A DNA stretch of 64,000 nt from Diaphorobacter limosus (GTDB lineage Bacteria; Pseudomonadota; Gammaproteobacteria; Burkholderiales; Burkholderiaceae_C), in assembly GCF_033100095.1 (NCBI RefSeq), contig NZ_CP136921.1, forward strand, positions 2,326,501 through 2,390,500. The letters run 5' to 3'. Shown here one piece after another: positions 58,234-64,000 of this stretch. The translations under genes were made by a program, and so were the position numbers. The stretch's first letter is position 1; each line of letters begins with the position of its first letter. Below the pieces are notes generated by a model. It searched no databases, was not told the DNA's origin, and saw only the letters and a list, made by a program, of their open reading frames with translations.

Positions 58234-58872
58234 ATGCTCCACTACCTGACCATTCCCGTCACCGCCTTCCAGCAAAACAGCTCCCTCGTCTGGTGCGACC
58301 AGACCATGGAGGCGGCCGTCATCGACCCGGGCGGCGACCTCGATCTGCTGCTGGCCGAAGCGCAGCGCCTGGGCCTGCACCTGAAGGCCATCTGGCTCAC
58401 GCACGCACACATCGACCACGCCGGCGGCACGGGCGAGCTGGCGCAAAAGCTCGGCCTGCCCATCATCGGCCCGCATCCGGGCGACCAGTTCTGGATCGAT
58501 GGCCTACCCCAGCAAAGCCAGATGTTCGGCTTTCCGCCGGCCCTGCATTTCACGCCCACGCGCTGGCTGCACGATGGCGATACGGTCACCATTGGCCACG
58601 AGACACTGAACGTGCGCCACTGCCCGGGCCACACGCCCGGCCATGTGGTGTTCCACGCGCCGCAGATCGACCGCTGCTTTGTCGGCGACGTGCTGTTTGC
58701 CGGCAGCATTGGCCGCACCGACTTTCCGCAGGGCAACCACCAGCAACTGATTGACAGCATCACCGGGCGCCTGTGGCCTATGGGGGATCAGACGGTGTTC
58801 ATCCCGGGCCACGGGCCGGAGAGCACGTTCGGGCGCGAGCGGCGCAGCAACCCTTATGTGGGCGGTACCTAA
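58234..58872 (+). CDS. Metallo-beta-lactamase-fold hydrolase (YcbL/glyoxalase II-like)
   Basis: A 212-residue di-metal hydrolase. THAHIDHAGG is the metal motif, CPGHTPGHVVFH, FVGDVLFAGSIGRTDFP and IPGHGPES give the remaining ligands. Shorter than GloB, as in type II YcbL-like hydroxyacylglutathione hydrolases. Probably a thioester hydrolase. Confidence 0.9.
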   Translation: MLHYLTIPVTAFQQNSSLVWCDQTMEAAVIDPGGDLDLLLAEAQRLGLHLKAIWLTHAHIDHAGGTGELAQKLGLPIIGPHPGDQFWIDGLPQQSQMFGFPPALHFTPTRWLHDGDTVTIGHETLNVRHCPGHTPGHVVFHAPQIDRCFVGDVLFAGSIGRTDFPQGNHQQLIDSITGRLWPMGDQTVFIPGHGPESTFGRERRSNPYVGGT

Positions 58873-58934
58873 GCGATACAGAACCGCCCCACTGCCCCCT
58901 TTGAAGACGGCGCAGGTACTCTCCCAAATCGTGA

Positions 58935-59672
58935 GTGCTCAAAGCAATGGGTTTCCAGCGTCACTTAAAACCGGATTCTTGGAGTCAGCCAATCGTGTCA
59001 GCCGATCTATCCAAGCATGAAGCACCGGCGCCCGGCAGTGCGCTGGATGGATTCATCTCCTTCCTGAAGCGCGTCGTGTCAACGCTCTTCGGCGCAAAGC
59101 CGCCGAAAGATCACATTGCAGACGAGATAAGTGATCCGCCCGTTGCCGCATCCGCCACCGAGCCTCCAATGGAACCACTGCTGGATATCCGCCGCCTGTC
59201 ACCCCTCGCCTTCCAGCGAAAAGTCCTCGACTGGCGTGACGAGGCTCACGTCGACATAACGTTGACCATGACCACGCTGCACCAAACCTTCAGAAATCAC
59301 ATCGATCGCAGGCTCAAGGAAGCAGGCCCACTCGGCAGGTTTTTTGGCCGCCCCGCGGATGAAGTTCTTCAGCATGAATTCACCTTGCGGCTTCAACAAA
59401 CCATGAACTCTTGCCTATCCCGCCTGGAAACATCGCTGACAGCTCTTGCGAAAGAACAAGCGCCTACGCAAGCAGGTCACTTGCATTTTCGCAAGGAGCT
59501 CCTCATTGCAGAACACACCCATCTAAGAGGGCTGAAGTTCAAACCTTCGGAGCACAAAACACTACTCCGAGAGCTTGAAACTTGGATGCTGGGATCCCGG
59601 GGACTCGTTGCCGAGTTCCGTGACCAAGCCACCCACATGGCCGAACGGCTCACCCAGGAAACTCACGCATGA
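58935..59672 (+). CDS. Protein of unknown function, first gene of a low-GC pair
   Basis: A 245-residue soluble protein that I do not recognise. Mostly helical and charged; no membrane segment except a short amphipathic stretch (FISFLKRVVSTLFG, residues about 40-53). FRNHIDRRLKEAGPLGRFFGR and KFKPSEHKTLLRELETWMLG are helix-rich stretches. Start uncertain: GTG at 58935, ATG at 58947 or GTG at 58995. Base composition (about 45-55% GC in places) is visibly below its neighbours. Its stop overlaps the next gene's start (ATGA). Confidence 0.7.
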   Translation: MLKAMGFQRHLKPDSWSQPIVSADLSKHEAPAPGSALDGFISFLKRVVSTLFGAKPPKDHIADEISDPPVAASATEPPMEPLLDIRRLSPLAFQRKVLDWRDEAHVDITLTMTTLHQTFRNHIDRRLKEAGPLGRFFGRPADEVLQHEFTLRLQQTMNSCLSRLETSLTALAKEQAPTQAGHLHFRKELLIAEHTHLRGLKFKPSEHKTLLRELETWMLGSRGLVAEFRDQATHMAERLTQETHA

Positions 59673-60637
59673 TGAGCGCCATCCCCTTCGAGATTCCCAC
59701 CAAATGGTCGGCCCAGTTGGCGACCGGGGAGCTTGTCCGTTACGGCGGCCTTCTGAAGGATGTGGGCACCGGGAAAATCGTCGCCCACTTGCAAGAAACA
59801 GGGGTGGCGCAGTCCGTGCTGTCATCACTTGTTTCGGGCGCGCCCACACCGCTTTCCTTGGTATCTGGCCTGATCAATGCGAGCACCGGCGTATATACGG
59901 CAGTCCAAGTGGGGCAGATTGGCACCCAGATAAACCAGCTCAAAACCATGGTTGAGACGCTACAGTCCCTGCAGGTCGCAACGCTGGGCCTGTCCTTGGC
60001 AGGCGTAGGCGCGAGCGTTGCGGGCTTCCTCTACATGCGCAAGCGTTTCAATGCCCTGGACGGGCGGCTCGACCAGATCATCGACACCATGAACACTGCT
60101 TTTGAAGATCAGCGCAAGGCAGACCTGCGTGCGCGGATGTCTCGAACCAAAGGGCTGATCCAACGTGCCGAGCATGCCAAGGATCTCTCCAATCCACAGC
60201 CCGAATACCGGGAAGTGGCTTCGGCACTTGCCGACCAGGCCGCCTATTTCGACGGTGAACTCTCTATCACGCTGTCAACCAAAGACCGCATCCCGGTAGA
60301 TTTTTTCTGGCAACTGGTGCAATCGCTGATGCTCTGCAACAACGTGCGTATCGACTGCGACATGCGCAGCAATGAACTCAAATACGCCCTGCGCACCGCG
60401 GAAACGGTGGGATCGGAATACCAACGCCTGTTCAACCCGCTAACACCCATGTCTTTCGAGGGCACCGTCGAAAACGGCCTGAACACCGTCAAGGTCTTGC
60501 GCGACATCAGCGATTCCGCCGCCAGCAAACCCTATCTGATCGACTACCTGCGCACCCGCAGGATTGCCGGTGATGAATATGTCAACGCACTGGAGCAGGA
60601 GCAGCAAAACTCGCTCCTCATGCTAAGGACAAGCTGA
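59669..60637 (+). CDS. Protein of unknown function with central hydrophobic hairpin, second gene of a low-GC pair
   Basis: A 322-residue protein that I do not recognise. Residues about 95-117 (VATLGLSLAGVGASVAGFLY) form one strong membrane-like or zipper-type helix. It is preceded by a coiled-coil-prone stretch (QIGTQINQLKTMVETLQSLQ) and followed by RFNALDGRLDQIIDTMNTAF, again coiled-coil-like. The C-terminal 180 residues are soluble and helical. It is translationally coupled to the preceding gene, so the two products probably work together. Lower GC than the flanks suggests later gain. Confidence 0.75.
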   Translation: MMSAIPFEIPTKWSAQLATGELVRYGGLLKDVGTGKIVAHLQETGVAQSVLSSLVSGAPTPLSLVSGLINASTGVYTAVQVGQIGTQINQLKTMVETLQSLQVATLGLSLAGVGASVAGFLYMRKRFNALDGRLDQIIDTMNTAFEDQRKADLRARMSRTKGLIQRAEHAKDLSNPQPEYREVASALADQAAYFDGELSITLSTKDRIPVDFFWQLVQSLMLCNNVRIDCDMRSNELKYALRTAETVGSEYQRLFNPLTPMSFEGTVENGLNTVKVLRDISDSAASKPYLIDYLRTRRIAGDEYVNALEQEQQNSLLMLRTS

Positions 60638-60640
60638 TAA

Positions 60641-60693
60641 AGCCCCTATTTTTATAGCTGCCAGCGCTTTCCCTATAAAGCCGAAGGTCGATC
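60641..60693 (+). repeat. Dispersed intergenic repeat, copy M
   Basis: TTTTTATAGCTGCCAGCGCT, loop, AAAGCCGAAGGTCGATC. It lies four bases after the stop of the low-GC pair, at a convergent junction. Confidence 0.7.
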
Positions 60694-60705
60694 AGTCTTG
60701 ATTTC

Positions 60706-61563
60706 TCACCCGCCCCGCGCCGCGCGATACAGCCCCTCCACCCGCGGCACGTTCTGCTCCAACTCGCGGATGCGGTCTGGCCCCGTGGGGTGGGTGGACA
60801 GAAATCCTATGCCGCCGTTGCCCGTGGCCTGGCCCATCTTCTGCCACAGGGTCACGGCGGCCTGCGGGTCGTAGCCGGCGCGCGCGGCCAGCTCCAGGCC
60901 CACCAGGTCGGCCTCGCTCTCGTCGGAGCGGCTGAATTTCAGCGTCAGCAGCTGCGTGCCCAGGTTGGCCGCCATATTGCCCAGCTCGCCCAGGCCCAGC
61001 AGCTGCGCGCCCAGCGACAGGCCGATGCTGGTGGCCTGGCTCTTGGCGATGCGCTCGCGCGCGTGCTCGCGCAGGGCATGCGCCATCTCGTGGCCCATGA
61101 CCATGGCGATCTCGTCGTCGGTCAGTTTCAGCTGATCCAGGATGCCGGTGTAGAAGGCGATCTTGCCGCCGGGCATGCAGAAGGCATTGATCTGCTTGCT
61201 ACCGATCAGGTTCACCTCCCAGCGCCAGCTGCCGGCGCGGCTGTTCCACTGCTGGGCGTAGGGAATGATGCGCTGCGCGATGGCGCGCAGCTGGATGAGC
61301 TGCGGGTGGTTGTCCGGCGCCAGCGCGCGCTTGGCCTTGGCCTGGGCCAGCATCTGGTCGTACTGCTGGGTGGCCGAGGTCTCCAGCTGCTCTGCCGGCA
61401 CCAGCTGGCGCATGGCCGACGACTTGCCCACGTCCACCTGGGCCGCTACCGGCAGGGCGGCGGCGCCAGCGGCGGCCAGCAGGAAGGCGCGGCGCGCGTG
61501 CCAGATGCGGCCGGTGCAGCAGCCGCAGCTGTCCAAGAGTGAAGCGGTGGTAAAGATGCTCAT
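60706..61563 (-). CDS. M48-family metalloprotease
   Basis: A 285-residue zinc protease. Motif VMGHEMAHALREH (HExxH) and SRSDESEADLVGLELA (third ligand Glu) are intact. The N-terminus has a possible Tat-like RRAFLLAAAG signal (residues about 24-40) preceded by a Cys-rich stretch (DSCGCCTG). Related periplasmic enzymes (LoiP, BepA type) handle outer-membrane protein quality. Ten bases after the EamA gene on the same strand. Confidence 0.9.
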   Translation of the reverse strand: MSIFTTASLLDSCGCCTGRIWHARRAFLLAAAGAAALPVAAQVDVGKSSAMRQLVPAEQLETSATQQYDQMLAQAKAKRALAPDNHPQLIQLRAIAQRIIPYAQQWNSRAGSWRWEVNLIGSKQINAFCMPGGKIAFYTGILDQLKLTDDEIAMVMGHEMAHALREHARERIAKSQATSIGLSLGAQLLGLGELGNMAANLGTQLLTLKFSRSDESEADLVGLELAARAGYDPQAAVTLWQKMGQATGNGGIGFLSTHPTGPDRIRELEQNVPRVEGLYRAARGG

Positions 61564-61573
61564 GCGCGCAAGT

Positions 61574-62455
61574 CTACGGCGCGGCGCGCAGCTCCGCCCA
61601 CACCACCAGCAACAGCCCGGCGATCACCCCGGCCAGTCCCAGCCAGGCCAGTGGCTGCTGGCGCTCGCCCACCACCCACACCGCCAGCACAAAGGCCGTC
61701 ACCGGCTCGCCCAGCGCCAGCGTCACGCCGGTGGTGCCCGAGATATGGCGCAGCCCGCTGGAGAACAACAGATACGACAGCCCGGTGCTGACCAGCCCCA
61801 GAAACAGCACCACGCCCCAGGCCGCAGCCCCCGCCTGCAATGGCCCGCCCAACACCCAGGCCACCGGCACCGACAGCAGCGCCGCGCCGGCAAACACCGC
61901 CAGATTGGCGCGCGCCGGGCCCAGGCGCAGCACCAGCGGCTTGTTCACCAGGGTGTAGCTGGCATAGGCCAGTCCGGCCAGCAGGCACAGCGCCACGCCC
62001 GTGGCGTTCAGCCGCAGCTCCCCACCCTGGCCCAGCGCCATGGCGGCGCCGCCGGCCACGCTGACCAGCATGCCCAGCCACCACAGCGCGGGCGGCAGGC
62101 GCCGCGCCAACAGCGTCTGCAGCAGCCCGGCCCAGATGGGGCCACTGCCAATGGCAAGGGCCGTGCCCAGGGCCACGCCGCTTTGCTTGACGCCGGCAAA
62201 AAAGCTCAGGTTGTAGACGGCGATGCAGCCGCCGGCCAGGGCCATCTGCGCCCAGGGCCAGGGGCCACTGCGCGCCGGTGCGCGCCAGGCCAGGACGGCA
62301 AAAAAGGCGCTGCCAATCACCAGCCGCAGCGCCCCCACCCAGTAGGGCGAGAGCGTGGCCGGCGCCAGGCTTTGCGCCGTGCCGGTCGTGCCCCAGAGCA
62401 TGGCGGCCAGCAGCACCAGGGCCATGCCGCGGGCGGAATGTCGTGTGTCGTTCAT
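61574..62455 (-). CDS. EamA-family (DMT superfamily) transporter
   Basis: A 293-residue permease with ten helices. LAAMLWGTTGTAQSLAP and ALAIGSGPIWAGLLQTLL mark the first EamA repeat; GTTGVTLALGEPVTAFVLAV the second. Exporter of unknown metabolite. The ATG at 62455 or 62464 is preferred; the frame stays open to an ATG at 62557, but its extra N-terminus would be encoded by repeat copy N. Confidence 0.88.
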   Translation of the reverse strand: MNDTRHSARGMALVLLAAMLWGTTGTAQSLAPATLSPYWVGALRLVIGSAFFAVLAWRAPARSGPWPWAQMALAGGCIAVYNLSFFAGVKQSGVALGTALAIGSGPIWAGLLQTLLARRLPPALWWLGMLVSVAGGAAMALGQGGELRLNATGVALCLLAGLAYASYTLVNKPLVLRLGPARANLAVFAGAALLSVPVAWVLGGPLQAGAAAWGVVLFLGLVSTGLSYLLFSSGLRHISGTTGVTLALGEPVTAFVLAVWVVGERQQPLAWLGLAGVIAGLLLVVWAELRAAP

Positions 62456-62536
62456 GCCTGCCATGCTGCGCCCGGATTGGCGGGCAACTATCGAGCAACG
62501 CGCGTAGTGCGGGCCGCCTGGGCGGCGGAAGATCCA

Positions 62537-62594
62537 AGCAAAATACGGCCTTTGCATCCGCCAATCAAGCGCTAACAGCTATATATTAAATAGC
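62537..62594 (-). repeat. Dispersed intergenic repeat, copy N
   Basis: CAAAATACGGCCTTTGC, spacer, AATCAAGCGCTAACAGCTAT and ATATTAAATAGC. It lies between AraC and EamA genes and contains the AraC stop codon (62586-62588). Confidence 0.75.
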
Positions 62595-63266
62595 GTCACC
62601 GCGCCGCAGCACCCGCGCCCCCAGGCCGCGCTCGCGCCGCAGCGCGTAGGCCAGGGCGCTGGCGCTGGCGTAGCCGGTGCGCAGGGCCGTGGCTTCGAGC
62701 GACTGGCCGCGGGCCAGGGCGCGCTCGGCCACATCCAGCCGGCGCGCGCGCAGCCATTGCTGGGGCGTGTGGCCGGTCAGCTCCAGCAGGCGCACGTGAA
62801 AGCGTTGTGGGCTCAGCAGGAACAGCGCCGCCATGCGCGCCGTCGGCCAGTCCTGGTGCAGCGCGCCCTCCACGGCGGCGCGCAGCAGGTCCAGATCCAG
62901 CCCCCGGCGCGCCAGCACGCGCGGCGCCTGCAGCAGCAGGGCCAGATGGGCCGCCGCGTCCGCCGGCGGCGCGCCGCGCGCCTGCGGCGGCACGGCAAAG
63001 CGGCGCACCCGGTCCACCTCGGCCGCGGGCGGCGCGTCTATCACCAGGATGGATGCGCCGGCGCCGGCCAGAAAGCCATGCCGCGTGCCCGCCGGCACCA
63101 CCACGCCGCAGGCCGCATCGACAAAGGCTGCGCGGCCGGCCAGCTCCAGCTCCATGCGGCCCTGCAGCGCGTACAGCACCTGGGCATGGGCGTGGTCGTG
63201 CGCCTGGTGCTCGCCGGCGTAGCGGCGCACCGAGGCGACGGGGCGATCGAGCGCGGCGCGGTTCAT
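62586..63266 (-). CDS. AraC-family transcriptional regulator
   Basis: A 226-residue regulator. N-terminal cupin ([20 protein letters not shown] and on to [14 protein letters not shown]), C-terminal double HTH ([21 protein letters not shown] region, then [20 protein letters not shown]). The effector is unknown. Start at the ATG at 63266, in front of the cupin. Divergent from the AmpG-like gene by 42 bases and upstream of the EamA gene, which may be its target. Confidence 0.88.
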   Translation of the reverse strand: MNRAALDRPVASVRRYAGEHQAHDHAHAQVLYALQGRMELELAGRAAFVDAACGVVVPAGTRHGFLAGAGASILVIDAPPAAEVDRVRRFAVPPQARGAPPADAAAHLALLLQAPRVLARRGLDLDLLRAAVEGALHQDWPTARMAALFLLSPQRFHVRLLELTGHTPQQWLRARRLDVAERALARGQSLEATALRTGYASASALAYALRRERGLGARVLRRGDAI

Positions 63267-63308
63267 GGGCGCGATGGTAGCCGCGCGCGGGCCGGATAAT
63301 CGCGCGCC

Positions 63309-64000
63309 ATGTCGTCCCATTCCGCTCCCGCCGCGCGCCGCTCCTGGCGCCAGGCCTGGCTCGTTTATCTGGAGCCCGCCAGCCTGCGCATGCTGGCGCT
63401 GGGCTTTTCCGCCGGGCTGCCGCTCTTGCTGGTGCTGGGCACCCTGTCCTTCAGGCTGCGCGAGGCGGGCGTGGACCGCACCACCATCGGCTACCTGAGC
63501 TGGGTGGGCCTGGCCTACGCCTTCAAGTGGGTCTGGTCGCCGCTGGTGGACCGGCTGCCGCTGCCGCTGCTCACGCGCCGCCTGGGGCGCAGACGCGGCT
63601 GGCTGCTGCTGGCGCAGGGCCTGGTGATGGCCGGCCTGGTGGGCATGGCGCTGACCGACCCGCGCGCCGAGCTGGCGCCCCTGGTCTGGTGCGCGCTGCT
63701 GGTGGCCTTTGGCTCGGCCACGCAGGACATCGCGCTGGACGCCTTCCGCATCGAATCGGCCGACGCCGAGCGCCAGGCCGCCCTGGCCGCCACCTACCAG
63801 ACCGGCTACCGCCTGGCGATGATCTGGGCCGGCGCCGGCGTGCTGTGGATCGCCGCACGCGCCGAGATTCCCGGTCTGGTCGGCTACCAGGCCGGCGCCT
63901 GGGCCGCGGCCTATCTGGTGATGGCGGCCTCCATGCTGGTCGGCACCGTGACGGTGCTGCTCTCGCCCGAGCCCGCGCCGCGCCCGCTGCCCCCGGCCAA
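63309..64000 (+). CDS. ampG: AmpG-like MFS permease, 3' end outside window
   Basis: Major facilitator protein; the first 230 residues are present. [39 protein letters not shown] and [20 protein letters not shown] are typical of AmpG, which imports GlcNAc-anhydroMurNAc peptides for cell-wall recycling. In enterobacteria AmpG also feeds beta-lactamase induction. Start at the ATG at 63309; the frame is open to the last base. Confidence 0.88.
   Translation, partial: MSSHSAPAARRSWRQAWLVYLEPASLRMLALGFSAGLPLLLVLGTLSFRLREAGVDRTTIGYLSWVGLAYAFKWVWSPLVDRLPLPLLTRRLGRRRGWLLLAQGLVMAGLVGMALTDPRAELAPLVWCALLVAFGSATQDIALDAFRIESADAERQAALAATYQTGYRLAMIWAGAGVLWIAARAEIPGLVGYQAGAWAAAYLVMAASMLVGTVTVLLSPEPAPRPLPPA

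Overview
The window looks like chromosomal DNA of a high-GC betaproteobacterium of the family Comamonadaceae (Acidovorax / Alicycliphilus / Diaphorobacter type). Three things suggest this: the str-S10 ribosomal block and the mreBCD-mrdA // gatCAB divergon, the expanded set of Bug (TctC-type) solute receptors, and a family of short intergenic repeats. I see no rRNA, tRNA, CRISPR, prophage or insertion sequence. Genus level cannot be decided from the sequence alone.

Layout. 1-2003 (minus): regulatory-type PTS (EI, HPr, mannose-type EIIA). 2207-5266: small redox genes (TlpA-like thioredoxin, cytochrome c', cytochrome b561-like protein, GNAT acetyltransferase, Prx5-type peroxiredoxin). 5346-15344 (minus): rpsL-rpsG-fusA-tuf-rpsJ-rplC-rplD-rplW-rplB-rpsS-rplV-rpsC-rplP-rpmC-rpsQ, closed by an intrinsic terminator. 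15475-20198 (minus): D,D-carboxypeptidase, hydrolase, ferredoxin, VanZ protein, HemJ and a lipoate-ligase-like protein. 20258-23930 (plus): hemB, corA, ferric-reductase-like flavocytochrome. 23966-28272 (minus): an Mla/MCE lipid transporter operon with a hemerythrin gene behind it. 28517-35660 (plus): GMC oxidoreductase, TSUP permease plus arginase, a polar amino acid ABC importer and an EamA exporter. 35661-40132 (minus): the cell-shape genes mreB-mreC-mreD-mrdA, divergent from gatC-gatA-gatB (40350-43601). 43659-49630: DUF4124 protein, pyrE, xth, LysR regulator, YccA-family protein, zinc-ribbon protein, a glycine-zipper secreted protein and an acyl-CoA dehydrogenase. 49706-57265 (minus): a catabolic operon with four Bug receptors, an RraA/HMG-CHA-type aldolase, a D-2-hydroxyacid dehydrogenase, an amidohydrolase and an SMP-30 lactonase, run by a divergent IclR regulator. 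58234-64000: MBL hydrolase, a low-GC two-gene cassette of unknown function, M48 peptidase, EamA exporter, AraC regulator and an AmpG-like permease cut by the window end.

The strongest structure not explained by genes is a family of roughly 30-100 bp semi-palindromic repeats with core CGCTT-N5..7-AAGCG flanked by AGCTG/CAGC and A/T runs. I count 14 copies. They sit at 6 of the 8 convergent gene junctions and at none of the 9 divergent ones. Several fold like intrinsic terminators. Some have become part of genes: one encodes most of a Bug receptor's signal peptide, one forms the HemB C-terminus together with the corA ribosome binding site and TTG start, and others encode the hemerythrin and GatB C-termini.

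Other points of interest: the IclR/Bug catabolic operon without TctAB membrane subunits; the low-GC two-gene cassette at 58935-60637; a leader with an operator-like palindrome and a terminator hairpin before the amino acid ABC importer; a 225-bp rpsJ-rplC spacer with its own promoter-like sequence; and overlapping start codons of the divergent pyrE and xth genes.
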